Shown here in pieces: positions 1 to 7,907 of a DNA stretch of 21,630 nt; the first letter of the stretch is position 1, and each line of letters begins with the position of its first letter. The stretch covers positions 1 to 21,630 of the forward strand of contig JANOHV010000261.1 in NCBI GenBank assembly GCA_031406795.1, written 5' to 3'. The notes under the pieces were generated by a model. It was given only the letters and a program-made list of their open reading frames with translations, was not told the origin of the DNA and ran no database searches. This DNA is from DATDCY01 sp031406795 [NCBI: Candidatus Rokuibacteriota bacterium]. Its GTDB lineage: Bacteria > JAUVQV01. A program made the translations under genes and the position numbers.

Positions 1-908
1 GCTTCCGCATCCAGGCGCTGGAGGCGCTCGAGCGCCTCGTCGCGGGCGGCGGCGGCGCCGACCTCGAGGAGCTCGCGCGCGCGATCCGCGCGGCCGACCA
101 GTCCTCCCAGGCGGGCATCGAGGCCCAGCGCGCCCGGGTTGCGCGCCTCAAGGAGCGCCTCGTGGGCGCCGGCACGCCCGAGGCCCGCTGGCTGCTTTCG
201 CTCGCCGACTATCTCGTCGCGAAATCGGTCTGGGGCGTCGGCGGCGACGGCTGGGCCTACGACATCGGGTACGGCGGCGTGGACCAGGTGCTCGCCTCGG
301 GGGAGAACATCAACCTGCTCGTCCTCGACACCGAGGTCTATTCAAACACCGGCGGCCAGATGTCCAAGGCGACCCCGCTCGCCGCCACCGCCCAGTTCGC
401 CGCCGGCGGCAAGCGCACGCCGAAAAAGAACCTCGCCTACATCATGGCGACCTACGGCACCGTCTACGTGGCGCAGGTCGCCTTCGCGGCCAACATGCAG
501 CAGACGTTGCGGGCGCTCGCCGAGGCCGAGGCCTTCCCGGGGCCGGCCCTCGTCATCGGGTACGCGCACTGTATCTCGCACGGCTTCGATCTCTCGCGCG
601 GCCTCGAGCAGATGAAGCGGGCGGTCGCCTGCGGGCACTGGCCGCTCTTCCGCTATAACCCGGCCCTCGAGAGCCAGGGGAAGAGCCCCCTGGTCATCGA
701 CAGCAAGCCGCCGACGATCAGCTTCGCGGAATACGCCGGCCGCGAGAATCGCTACCGCTCGCTGCGCGCCAAGGACCCGGCCCTGGCCGAGGAGCTGATG
801 GGCCGGGCGGAGGCCGACGTGCGCCGCCGCTGGGCCTACCTCCAACACCTCGCGCGCTGGAACCCCGGCGGCGGGGAGACAACCGGCGGGGATTCGGGAC
901 CAGCCTAG
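1..908 (+). CDS. nifJ: Pyruvate:flavodoxin/ferredoxin oxidoreductase, C-terminal part (5' end outside window)
   Basis: This is the C-terminal, thiamine-diphosphate-binding end of a single-chain pyruvate:ferredoxin (flavodoxin) oxidoreductase, which oxidises pyruvate with CoA to acetyl-CoA and CO2 and reduces ferredoxin or flavodoxin in the cytoplasm. The frame is open from base 3 with no start codon, so the gene enters from the left. The family signatures seen are VGGDGWAYDIGYGG (ThDP/Mg site), LDTEVYSNTGGQMSKATP, KKNLAYIMATYGTVYVAQVA and the YAHCISHGFDL segment. About 300 of the usual roughly 1,200 residues are present. The last residues are low-complexity and Gly-rich, as is common at this end. 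The gene converges on the transaldolase gene with only 10 bases between stop codons, so the two transcripts probably share termination. The family call is secure; the physiological acceptor cannot be told. Confidence 0.96.
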   Translation, partial: FRIQALEALERLVAGGGGADLEELARAIRAADQSSQAGIEAQRARVARLKERLVGAGTPEARWLLSLADYLVAKSVWGVGGDGWAYDIGYGGVDQVLASGENINLLVLDTEVYSNTGGQMSKATPLAATAQFAAGGKRTPKKNLAYIMATYGTVYVAQVAFAANMQQTLRALAEAEAFPGPALVIGYAHCISHGFDLSRGLEQMKRAVACGHWPLFRYNPALESQGKSPLVIDSKPPTISFAEYAGRENRYRSLRAKDPALAEELMGRAEADVRRRWAYLQHLARWNPGGGETTGGDSGPA

Positions 909-918
909 CTCGCCACCG

Positions 919-1782
919 CTAGGCGATCAGGGAATTCCAGTCCGCCGAGAATTTCTCCATCCCTTTGTCCGTCAGATCGTGCTCGAGGTGATACTGGTTC
1001 CAGTTCAACGTGAGCGGGACGTCGCGGTACTGAATGGGGGCGAGGTCTTTCGCGGCATAGCGGAAGTCGCCCGCGGGGACGGGCAGGCCGCGCTCGGCCC
1101 ACTCCTTGAGGATCGCGAAGGGTGCGGTGACGATATCCGAGCCGAGGTGCAGCGCCTGCAGCAACTGATCGAGCGTCCTCACGCTGGCGGTCAGGACCTC
1201 GACGTGGTAATCGCCACCCCGGTACATCGCGAGGATGTTTGCTATCAGGTCCATACCGTTTTCGCCGCGGTCGTCCAGCCGGCCGACGAACGGCGAGACG
1301 AACACATCGCCGCGCTTCGCCCCGCGCGTGGCCGCGTAGACGGCCGCCGCCTGCTCCTGGGAAAAGCAGAGGGTCATGTTGACCCGGTAACCCCGCTTGA
1401 TCGCTTCGGCCGCCGCCTGCAGACCCGGGGCGGTGGTCGGAAACTTGATGTGGGCGTTGGGGATCCAGGCGAACATCTTCTTCGCCTGCTCGAGCATCGT
1501 CTCCGCCGTCGTCGCGGCATCGGCGTACACTTCGATCGAAATCGCCCCCTGCGGCAACAGCGCCGAAAGCTCCCGCACCACGAAGTGGTAGAAGTTCAGA
1601 ATCTCCGCCGCGGTGAACTTCCGCCCTTCGGCGAGTGTCTTCTTCGCCTGCGGGTTTTTCGCGATCAGGGTCGGGTTGGTGGTCTGGCCGTCGAGAAAGC
1701 CCAGCAGCTCCAGGGTCTTCAGCGTCTCGTGTGGATCGCCGCCGTCGAGAAAGATCCGCGTCTTCAGGTTCTCGGGTCGCAT
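919..1782 (-). CDS. Transaldolase family protein
   Basis: A 287-residue TIM-barrel transaldolase-family enzyme, which transfers a three-carbon dihydroxyacetone unit between sugar phosphates in the non-oxidative pentose phosphate pathway, or acts as a related aldolase. The N-terminal FLDGGDP and TTNPTLI segments are typical. The Schiff-base lysine is K113 in HIKFPTT. Later barrel motifs (VNMTLCFS, VFVSPFVGRLDDRG, VLTASVR, ADIVTAP-like) are in the expected order. The start is set by GAGGAGGG a few bases upstream of the ATG. It is the last gene of the minus-strand operon, 31 bases after HPr. Length and motifs cannot separate true transaldolase from fructose-6-phosphate aldolase or a promiscuous relative, so no gene symbol is given. 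Its presence behind thiol-redox genes is unusual; one reading is support of NADPH-producing pentose phosphate flux during oxidative stress. Confidence 0.9.
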   Translation of the reverse strand: MRPENLKTRIFLDGGDPHETLKTLELLGFLDGQTTNPTLIAKNPQAKKTLAEGRKFTAAEILNFYHFVVRELSALLPQGAISIEVYADAATTAETMLEQAKKMFAWIPNAHIKFPTTAPGLQAAAEAIKRGYRVNMTLCFSQEQAAAVYAATRGAKRGDVFVSPFVGRLDDRGENGMDLIANILAMYRGGDYHVEVLTASVRTLDQLLQALHLGSDIVTAPFAILKEWAERGLPVPAGDFRYAAKDLAPIQYRDVPLTLNWNQYHLEHDLTDKGMEKFSADWNSLIA

Positions 1783-1813
1783 GGCGTTTCCCTCCTCATC
1801 GTTCGGGTTCCAG

Positions 1814-2089
1814 TCAATTCTCCGGCTCCTCGCCGAATCCGGCGATCACGAGGTCGGTGATCGCCGCGATCGCGAGTTCCTCGTCCTCCCCGGTCGCGGA
1901 AACCTCGATGACGCTCCCGGTCGACGCGCCAAGCAGGAGCAGGTCGAGGATGCTCCGCGCATCGGCGGACTTCTCGCCCCGCCGCACCAGGACCTGCGAG
2001 GAGAAGTCGCCGATGCTGAAGACCATCGACGCCGCCGCCCGGGCGTGCAACCCGCGAGCGTTCCTGACCGTCAGCTTGCGCGTCATCAT
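1814..2089 (-). CDS. HPr family phosphocarrier protein
   Basis: A 91-residue HPr-like protein. HPr carries a phosphoryl group from enzyme I on a histidine, either to sugar permeases or within a regulatory (nitrogen-type) phosphotransferase chain. The catalytic motif GLHARAA gives His15 and Arg17. A serine in the regulatory position is kept (Ser46 in DARSILDLLLLGAS), so phosphorylation by HPr kinase is possible. The start is the first of two consecutive ATGs (2087-2089 and 2084-2086); the open frame continues upstream but looks like non-coding translation, and there is no convincing Shine-Dalgarno sequence. An inverted repeat with arms GGTGAA and TTCACC (2129-2134 and 2144-2149) lies in the 83-base gap from the preceding gene. 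No enzyme I, IIA or HPr kinase gene is in the window, so its partners are elsewhere. Confidence 0.93.
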   Translation of the reverse strand: MMTRKLTVRNARGLHARAAASMVFSIGDFSSQVLVRRGEKSADARSILDLLLLGASTGSVIEVSATGEDEELAIAAITDLVIAGFGEEPEN

Positions 2090-2172
2090 GACTCGACGAT
2101 ACCGCTTGTGCGACCGCGAAACATATGGGGTGAACACGGCATTTTCACCGGGAGGCGAGCACCGCCGGCCGG

Positions 2173-3075
2173 TCATATCTCCGCCAGCCGGTTGACGATT
2201 TCCAGCGCCGCGACCGCCCCCTGACCGGCGCTGATCACCGCCTGGGAGTGCCCGTCGCACAGCGCGCCGACGACGAACAGGCCGCGAACGCTGGACTCCC
2301 CACTGGCATTGGCGCGGATCTGAAAACCCCTCGAGCCGCGTTTCAGGTCCAATCCGGCGAGATAGCCGTCGTTGAGCCTGAACCCATGCCCGCCGAGAAC
2401 CACCTCACAGGGGATGATCGTGCCATCCGCGAGACGGATCCCTTCGAGCCGCTCCTCGCCCAGCAGCTCCGCGGGCGTTCCCTGAAAGAGCGGTATGCCC
2501 TGCTCCTCGAGAAGAAAGCGATGGTCCTCGGGGAAGGCGAAACCTTCGGCGAGAAACGAGACATCCGGGGTAAAAAACCGCCGCGCCGCCAGCGCGAGGC
2601 GGACGCCGCTGAGGGCGGGTGAACTGACGAGCAGCTTCTTGCCGGTCGTGAGATAGCCGTCACAGATGATGCAGGTGAAGTACGAGCGGCCGAAGTGCCG
2701 TCCGAGGTTCTTCAGGGACGGATAGCGCTCTCTCGCTCCGGAGGCGGCGATCACGTAGCGTGCGGCGTAGCGCGACCCGGCCGCGACGACCTCGAAGCGA
2801 CCCTCCCCGCCGTCGACGCGCTCGACCGCGACCGGCGCCACGGTGACGCCGTGCGCCTGCGCCTGTTTCAATCCGACCGCGATCAGATCGGTGCCGCTCA
2901 CCGCGGGCAAACCGAGATAATTCTCGATCCGAACGGCGTGGCGCGTGCGGCCGATCGCGCCGTCGAAGAGCAGCACCCGAAGATTGTAGCGGGCGAGATG
3001 GATCGCAGCCTGCAGGCCGCCCGGCCCGGCACCGACGATGATCGCATCGAAGGCCGTATCGGCTTCGCTCACCAT
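2173..3075 (-). CDS. Divergent thioredoxin-reductase-like flavoprotein lacking the NADPH motif
   Basis: A 300-residue FAD-dependent pyridine-nucleotide-disulfide oxidoreductase of the thioredoxin reductase group. The FAD-binding GAGPGG (15-20) and a redox-active-type cysteine pair CIICDGY (C135, C138) are present. The second nucleotide-binding site is not: where normal enzymes have GGGxSA the sequence reads LLVSSPALSGVRLA, and no HRR-like phosphate-binding segment is seen. The usual C-terminal GD of the FAD site is changed to VVGALCDGHSQA. Together these suggest an enzyme that takes electrons from something other than NADPH (ferredoxin-type flavin thioredoxin reductases behave this way), or one with a regulatory role. 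The ATG at 3075 is chosen because a G-rich stretch precedes it and few residues lie ahead of the Rossmann fold; an upstream ATG at 3093 is possible. It lies 71 bases after the AhpF-like gene in the same operon. Confidence 0.88.
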   Translation of the reverse strand: MVSEADTAFDAIIVGAGPGGLQAAIHLARYNLRVLLFDGAIGRTRHAVRIENYLGLPAVSGTDLIAVGLKQAQAHGVTVAPVAVERVDGGEGRFEVVAAGSRYAARYVIAASGARERYPSLKNLGRHFGRSYFTCIICDGYLTTGKKLLVSSPALSGVRLALAARRFFTPDVSFLAEGFAFPEDHRFLLEEQGIPLFQGTPAELLGEERLEGIRLADGTIIPCEVVLGGHGFRLNDGYLAGLDLKRGSRGFQIRANASGESSVRGLFVVGALCDGHSQAVISAGQGAVAALEIVNRLAEI

Positions 3076-3146
3076 GACCCAGCCCCCCGGCATTCAGGAC
3101 GCACCACGCGTCGCATTCTACCACCTCGCGCGTGCTGGTCGATCCG

Positions 3147-4826
3147 CTACCAGTCGCTGCCGCGCGCCCTCCCGCCCGGCTGCCCGCCGTCGATCGAAGC
3201 CAGGTAGTTCGCCGCGGCCAGACCCGCCTTGGCACCCGCCCCTTCCGCGACGACGATCTGCTTGTCCGGCTCGTCGGTCACGTCGCCGGCTGCGAAGAGG
3301 CCCGGGACCGAGGTCGACTGATCGCGGTTGACCAGGATCTCCCCCTGGGCGTTCAGCGGCACGAGCGCCGCAACCGGTCCGCTGTTGGGAATCAGCCCGA
3401 TTTCCAGAAACGCGCCGTCCACGGACAACTGCTGTTGGGTTCCCCCATCCACCGACTCGAGGCGGACACCGGTCAGTTCCTGGACCCCGATGAACTCCAC
3501 GACCCTCGTCGCGGGGTGGAGCATGACCTTGGGGTGATCTGAGATTCCGGCCTGCAGAATGGCGTCGGCCTGCCAGTCGGGCAGCGGGTTGACCAGATGG
3601 ATTTCCGCGGCGTAGCGCACCAGATCCCTGGCCGCCGTGAAGGCCGAATTCCCTCCCCCGATCACGGCGACCCGTTTTCCGGTGTAGAGCGGCGCGTCGC
3701 AGGTCGCGCAGAACGCTATGCCGCGCCCGAGGAGACCGGCCTCGCCCGGCACACCCAGGGTGCGATACTGTTTTCCCGCGCAATAGATCAGGGTGCGGCC
3801 CCTGAAGTCGGTACCGTCCTCGACACGGGCGACGAACGCATCGCCCTGGCGTTCGATCGCCGAGACTCTGGTGTGAAGCGATTCGGCGATCTGGTAGTGC
3901 TCCATGTGGGCCCTGAACATCACGGCGAGATCGTGCCCGCCGATTCTCCTGACTCCCAGCCAGTTCTCGATCGCCGCGGTGTCGGAAATCTGTCCGCCCA
4001 GGCGGTCGCCGACGATCAGGACATCCAGCCCCTTGCGCACGGCGTAAATCGCTGCCGACATCGCGGCCGGCCCCGCCCCGACGACGATCGCGTCGTATAC
4101 GTGGCCGGGTACCGGGGCAAGCACCCGGCTTGCTCCCGAACGCGCGCGTGCTAACGCCTCCAATTCCTCGAAGACGTCGGGAGCGGCGATGCGGGTGATT
4201 TCGAGCACGGTCTCTTCAGGTGTGAGCAGCCCCTGGAAAGCCGGGCGTCCGTTGACGACGACCAGGGGAACCGCCCGGACGTCATAGGCTCTGGCGCGGC
4301 CGGGGAACTCGTCCGACACCACGACGTCCGCCCGAACCTTGTCGTTGACCATGGCCATCTGGCAGGCCAGATGCGCCACACGCGGGCAGACCGGGCAGGT
4401 CAGGGTGACGAACACCTCGATGTGCGTCGGTGTGTCGATCCGCCTGACCCAGTCTTCAAGAGCCGGGGCGAGGCCCGAGCGGCCGTTGCCGACCATCAGC
4501 ACCGCTTCGATCAACGTAGAGAACTCGTGGCCGGCCGCAACTCCATAGAAACGCAGCCCGAAATCCCGCTTGCCGAGGATGGCCGTGCAGGGTGCCTCAT
4601 CGACTGCATACCGGCTGGCGATTTCCCGGTCTGATTCCACATCGTAGACTTCGAGCGAGATCCGGCTCGAGAGCTTCACGACATCTTCGAGCAACCGCCG
4701 CTGGTCTTTCGAGCGGGAGGCCTGTTTGGACGTGAACAAGACGATCTTGACCGGCTCGGGAAGATACTTGTCCAACGAACCGGCGAGATCGACTGCCTTC
4801 TGTCCGGCGTCTTTGGCATCCGTCAT
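3147..4826 (-). CDS. AhpF-like reductase: tandem thioredoxin folds fused to thioredoxin reductase
   Basis: A 559-residue flavoprotein organised like alkyl hydroperoxide reductase subunit F. Residues 1-225 hold two thioredoxin/glutaredoxin folds. The first has no CxxC and looks vestigial, as in AhpF; the second has CPVC (C144, C147). Residues 243-550 form a complete thioredoxin reductase: FAD-binding GAGPAA (250-255), active-site CATC (C373, C376), NADPH-binding GGGNSA (390-395) and the C-terminal GLFAAGDVTD. The expected role is moving electrons from NAD(P)H through FAD and two disulfides to a peroxiredoxin or thioredoxin-like partner in the cytoplasm. No AhpC or other peroxiredoxin is adjacent, so the partner is unknown. 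The start at 4826 is preceded by a GGAG-containing stretch; an in-frame ATG at 4868 would add 14 unlikely residues. It lies between the ferritin-like gene and the divergent reductase. Confidence 0.92.
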   Translation of the reverse strand: MTDAKDAGQKAVDLAGSLDKYLPEPVKIVLFTSKQASRSKDQRRLLEDVVKLSSRISLEVYDVESDREIASRYAVDEAPCTAILGKRDFGLRFYGVAAGHEFSTLIEAVLMVGNGRSGLAPALEDWVRRIDTPTHIEVFVTLTCPVCPRVAHLACQMAMVNDKVRADVVVSDEFPGRARAYDVRAVPLVVVNGRPAFQGLLTPEETVLEITRIAAPDVFEELEALARARSGASRVLAPVPGHVYDAIVVGAGPAAMSAAIYAVRKGLDVLIVGDRLGGQISDTAAIENWLGVRRIGGHDLAVMFRAHMEHYQIAESLHTRVSAIERQGDAFVARVEDGTDFRGRTLIYCAGKQYRTLGVPGEAGLLGRGIAFCATCDAPLYTGKRVAVIGGGNSAFTAARDLVRYAAEIHLVNPLPDWQADAILQAGISDHPKVMLHPATRVVEFIGVQELTGVRLESVDGGTQQQLSVDGAFLEIGLIPNSGPVAALVPLNAQGEILVNRDQSTSVPGLFAAGDVTDEPDKQIVVAEGAGAKAGLAAANYLASIDGGQPGGRARGSDW

Positions 4827-4904
4827 GGTCGCTCCGTCGCGCCGCAAGAAAACTGCGCCGTGCACCAATTTACTCAGGGCGCAGGCATTGCCCGCAGGCC
4901 CGGC

Positions 4905-5390
4905 TCAGTAATCTTCGAGGTGGTACCACTCCGCGTTCTCGAGCCACTGCTCGGGGCGCGAGACGAAGTCGATGATCCCCTCGATGATCCGGTAATGCCG
5001 GCGCTCCTCGACGGCGATGCGCTCGAACGTCAGCTTCTCGGCGGGGGAGGCAGCGCGCTCGGCGGCGGAGCCGTAAAGCTCCCAGCTCTTGCGCTCCAGC
5101 TCCAGGGCCTTGCGGTAGAGTTCGACCTCGGAGGAGCGCGCACCCGCGGCCCCCTCTTTCTCCCGGATCTCGGCGAAGACGTTCTTCACCTGGTCGAGCA
5201 GCGCGGAGTCCGTGAGCGTGGCGTCCTCATGCGCCTTCATCCGGCGGAACAGATCGTAGTGAATCGTCTCCGCGTCGGCGAGCATCAGCAGTATCCTGCT
5301 TAAGCCCGCACTGGCGGTCTTCGCCGCGCACTCCCGGTAATAGGCCTCGCCGTCCTTCTCCATCTGCATCGCAAAGCCGTACACGTCCAT
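4905..5390 (-). CDS. Ferritin-like (rubrerythrin-type) diiron protein without rubredoxin domain
   Basis: A 161-residue four-helix ferritin-like protein of the rubrerythrin superfamily. Likely diiron ligands are E11 (MQMEKDGEAYY), E41 and H44 (DAETIHYDLF), E99 (ALELERKSWELY), and E129 and H132 (VEERRHYRII), giving the two-fold ExxH pattern of the family. The C-terminal FVSRPEQWLENAEW...LEDY is also typical. There is no C-terminal CxxC rubredoxin module, so electrons must come from another protein. The adjacent AhpF-like or thioredoxin-reductase-like proteins are obvious candidates. Peroxide reduction is the usual role for relatives, but this subgroup is poorly characterised. The start is fixed by AGGAGG eight bases upstream. 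It is the first gene of the operon, and its promoter must lie between 5391 and about 5500. Confidence 0.92.
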   Translation of the reverse strand: MDVYGFAMQMEKDGEAYYRECAAKTASAGLSRILLMLADAETIHYDLFRRMKAHEDATLTDSALLDQVKNVFAEIREKEGAAGARSSEVELYRKALELERKSWELYGSAAERAASPAEKLTFERIAVEERRHYRIIEGIIDFVSRPEQWLENAEWYHLEDY

Positions 5391-5483
5391 CCGTAGCCTC
5401 CTCTTCTGGTGATCCGCCAGCAGTATGCCCTCGTTGCCGCGTTCTGGCGAGTCCCCGACACGGCAGGTCCCCGGCGCGCGGCC

Positions 5484-5511
5484 TTGCTCTCTCGGGAAGA
5501 AGCTCTATCAT
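5484..5511 (+). promoter_or_regulatory. Candidate sigma70-type promoter for the ABC exporter genes
   Basis: TTGCTC (5484-5489), a 16-base spacer and TATCAT (5506-5511). The predicted transcription start falls on or next to the ATG at 5518, so the mRNA may be leaderless, which fits the lack of a Shine-Dalgarno sequence there. Confidence 0.4.
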
Positions 5512-5517
5512 TCTCCC

Positions 5518-6423
5518 ATGGGGGATGCTCAGGTCACCGCCGCGGCAGGACGGGCGCGTTCCGACGGCGGGACCTCCGCCGTGCTGGAAGTCGCCGGCCT
5601 CTCCAAGTCCTTCGGGAGCGTCCGGGCCGTGGACGCACTGACGTTCGCGCTCGCGGCCGGCGAATTCGTCGGGCTGCTCGGTCCCAACGGCGCCGGCAAG
5701 ACCACCACCATCAAGATGCTCACCGGCCTGATGCGGCCCGGCGCCGGCACGATCCGGTACTACGGCCGCGACTTCCTGCGCTTCCCCCGCGAGGCCAAGC
5801 GGGAGATCGGCGTCGTGCAGCAGATCAGCAACCTCGACCGCGATCTGACGGCTCGCGAGAACCTGACCCTCCACGCCATCCTGCACGGCCTCGGCGGCGC
5901 CGGGCGCCGCGATCGGATCGAGGAGGCCCTGCGTTTCGCGGGCCTCGAAGCGGCGGGGGACCGGCCGGTCAGGACCTTCTCCGGCGGCATGGGCCGGCGC
6001 CTCGTCATCGTGCGGGCGCTGCTGCACGAACCGAAGATCCTCTTCCTCGACGAGCCGACGGTCGGCCTCGACCCGCAGATCCGCCGCGACCTGTGGGACC
6101 TGATCATCCGGATCAATCAGTCCCGCAAGACCGCCATCCTGCTGACGACGCATTACATCGAGGAGGCGGAGCGCCTCTGCAGCCGGGTCCTGATCCTCAA
6201 CGACGGCCGGCTGGCGGCCGAAGGCTCCCCGGCCGGGCTCAAGCGGGGGCTCGGGAGATTCGTGCTGGAGATCCTGCGCGAGGAGGGTCTGGAAGAGGTT
6301 TTTTTCGAGACCCGCGAGGAGGCGGTCGCCCGGCTGGGCGTCTGCACCACCTCCTGCAAAGTGCGGGAGTCGACCCTGGAGGACGTCTTCCTGAAGCTGA
6401 CCGGCCGGCGGATGGAGCGGTAG
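5518..6423 (+). CDS. ABC-2 type exporter, ATP-binding protein
   Basis: A 301-residue ATPase subunit of an ABC-2 (DrrA/NodI-like) exporter. Walker A is GPNGAGKTT (55-63), with a Q-loop at QQ (101-102). The ABC signature FSGGM (154-158) has M where Q is usual. Walker B is ILFLDEPT (174-181), and the H-loop is in LLTTHYIEEAE (H212). The last roughly 80 residues form the small C-terminal domain common in this group, ending in STLEDVFLKLTG. It should sit on the cytoplasmic face with the permease encoded 10 bases downstream. The start at 5518 is preferred over an earlier in-frame ATG at 5425, whose extra 31 residues look non-coding. The substrate is unknown; relatives export drugs, polysaccharides or lipids. 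Confidence 0.93.
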   Translation: MGDAQVTAAAGRARSDGGTSAVLEVAGLSKSFGSVRAVDALTFALAAGEFVGLLGPNGAGKTTTIKMLTGLMRPGAGTIRYYGRDFLRFPREAKREIGVVQQISNLDRDLTARENLTLHAILHGLGGAGRRDRIEEALRFAGLEAAGDRPVRTFSGGMGRRLVIVRALLHEPKILFLDEPTVGLDPQIRRDLWDLIIRINQSRKTAILLTTHYIEEAERLCSRVLILNDGRLAAEGSPAGLKRGLGRFVLEILREEGLEEVFFETREEAVARLGVCTTSCKVRESTLEDVFLKLTGRRMER

Positions 6424-6433
6424 GGGCGCGACG

Positions 6434-7171
6434 ATGTGGAACGGGGTGCGCGGCGTGCTCTACCGGGAACTGAAGGTCTACTCCAAACGCGCCGGCAAGC
6501 AGCTCCTGGCTTCCTCCATCTCCCCGCTGCTCTTCCTCGTCGCCTTCGGCTGGGGTTTCGGACGGGGAGTGACCATGGAGGGGGTACCGTACCTGACGTT
6601 TCTGATCCCCGGACTCATCGCGATGAGCAGCCTCAACCAGAGCTACGGCATCGCCCAGGAGCTGAACATCTCGCGCTTCTACTTCCATGTCTTCGACGAG
6701 TTCCTGATCGCCCCGGTCACCCCGCTCGGGATCGTGCTCGGGGAGACGCTTTACGGCATGTTCCGGGGACTGTTGAGCGCAGTGCTCATCCTGCTGATCG
6801 CCCTGCCCTTCGGGGTCCCGTTCGCTCCGACGCCGGTGTTTTTCGCGGCGCTGGCTCTGCACACCTTCATCTTCGCCTCGCTCGGCGTCGCGCTCGCGAT
6901 GCTTGTGCAGGACCACGCCGGGCAGGCCGCCATCACCAACTTCGTGATCACCCCGATGATCTTCCTCGGCGGCACATTCTTCTCCCTGGAGCGGCTGCCC
7001 TCGCCGCTCCAGCTGGCGGTCTCGCTGCTGCCGCTCTCGCATTCGGTACGGGTCCTCCGCGACGCCTTCCTCGGCAGGGCCACCGATCCCGTCCACCTGC
7101 CGGTGCTGCTCCTCTTTGCCGGCGGCTGCTTCGCCCTGGCCCTGCTCGCGGTGAAGCGGGTCGAAGCCTGA
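6434..7171 (+). CDS. ABC-2 type exporter, permease
   Basis: A 245-residue inner-membrane permease of the ABC-2 family with about six hydrophobic helices. It begins with a short amphipathic region (YRELKVYSKRAGKQLL) before the first helix. The conserved segments before the last helices (PMIFLGGTFFSLERLP and LLPLSHSVRVLRDAFLG) are diagnostic of DrrB/NodJ-like permeases. It forms a transporter with the preceding ATPase, probably as a homodimer plus two ATPases. The ATG is preceded by TAGGGGCG, which overlaps the stop codon of the ATPase gene, suggesting coupled translation. The gene ends 16 bases before the convergent sodC stop codon. Nothing shows the exported substrate. Confidence 0.92.
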   Translation: MWNGVRGVLYRELKVYSKRAGKQLLASSISPLLFLVAFGWGFGRGVTMEGVPYLTFLIPGLIAMSSLNQSYGIAQELNISRFYFHVFDEFLIAPVTPLGIVLGETLYGMFRGLLSAVLILLIALPFGVPFAPTPVFFAALALHTFIFASLGVALAMLVQDHAGQAAITNFVITPMIFLGGTFFSLERLPSPLQLAVSLLPLSHSVRVLRDAFLGRATDPVHLPVLLLFAGGCFALALLAVKRVEA

Positions 7172-7187
7172 GCGGGGCCCGCCGCCG

Positions 7188-7712
7188 TTATTTGATCACG
7201 CCGCACGCCAGACGGGCGCCGCCGCCGCCGAGAGGCGCGGGCGCGTCGGAGTAAGTGTCGCCGCCCGCGTGGATCATCAGGGAACGCCCCGCCAGGTCCG
7301 CGAGCTTCAGCCGCGGCGCGCCAACCGGCTGCGTGGCCTTCCCGTCTGCGCCCACGGTAAGCGCCGGCAAATCGCCGAGGTGGCCGACGCCGGAGGGGCC
7401 TTCGTGCTTCGCGGTCGCAGCCGGGTCGTAATGCCCGCCCGCCGCCAGGCCGGGAACTCTCTTTCCGTCCTTTTCTCCCGCCGCGCAGTCCGCGTTCTGG
7501 TGGACGTGGAACCCATGCACCCCAGGCGGCAGGTCCGTGAGCTCCGGCGTGAGCACCAGCCCGTTCGGCCCCTCGGTGATCGACACCGAGCCGATTGCCT
7601 TGCCGACCCCCTGCTCATCGACCAGGTTCATCTGCACGACGGTGCCTTCTGCGAACGCCCTGCCCGTGAAGACCAGCGCCGCGACAGCCACAACTGCCAG
7701 TGCCTTTCTCAT
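7188..7712 (-). CDS. sodC: Periplasmic Cu/Zn superoxide dismutase
   Basis: A 174-residue periplasmic superoxide dismutase that converts superoxide to oxygen and hydrogen peroxide. A signal peptide ([21 protein letters not shown]) is cleaved after residue 21. Copper ligands are H69 and H71 (GFHVH), H94 and H148. Zinc ligands are H94, H103, H111 and D114 (GHLGDLPAL). The disulfide cysteines are C76 and C170, and the ending [14 protein letters not shown] is classic. All key residues are kept and spacing matches bacterial SodC. The start at 7712 has GGGGAGGG seven bases upstream; the open frame continues far upstream but is a high-GC artefact. The upstream AT-rich region holds a TATATT -10 candidate and iterated TTCAAAGG motifs. 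The gene is divergent from the phosphoribosyltransferase-like gene. Confidence 0.97.
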   Translation of the reverse strand: MRKALAVVAVAALVFTGRAFAEGTVVQMNLVDEQGVGKAIGSVSITEGPNGLVLTPELTDLPPGVHGFHVHQNADCAAGEKDGKRVPGLAAGGHYDPAATAKHEGPSGVGHLGDLPALTVGADGKATQPVGAPRLKLADLAGRSLMIHAGGDTYSDAPAPLGGGGARLACGVIK

Positions 7713-7735
7713 GCCAGACCCTCCCCCGTTGGTTG

Positions 7736-7767
7736 CCTTTGAATATAAACCTTTGAAAAGCCTTTGG
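7736..7767 (-). promoter_or_regulatory. sodC promoter region with repeated TTCAAAGG motifs
   Basis: Read on the minus strand, a TATATT -10 candidate (7747-7742) lies between two exact TTCAAAGG copies (7757-7750 and 7743-7736). A partial third copy, CCAAAGG, is at 7767-7761. The predicted start is near 7735, about 23 bases before the sodC ATG. The repeats may be operator half-sites, but no regulator is recognised and no good -35 is seen. Confidence 0.4.
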
Positions 7768-7907
7768 CACCTCCTGACCGCCGACCCTGAGCGCGATCGC
7801 CGGGTGACGCCGCGGGGAAAAAGATTTATGGTATGGTCAGCACTCTCACACGGAGCCGGGGCCTGAGGCCAGTGCCCCGGCGAAATTCCACGGCCGGAGG
7901 AGGACTC

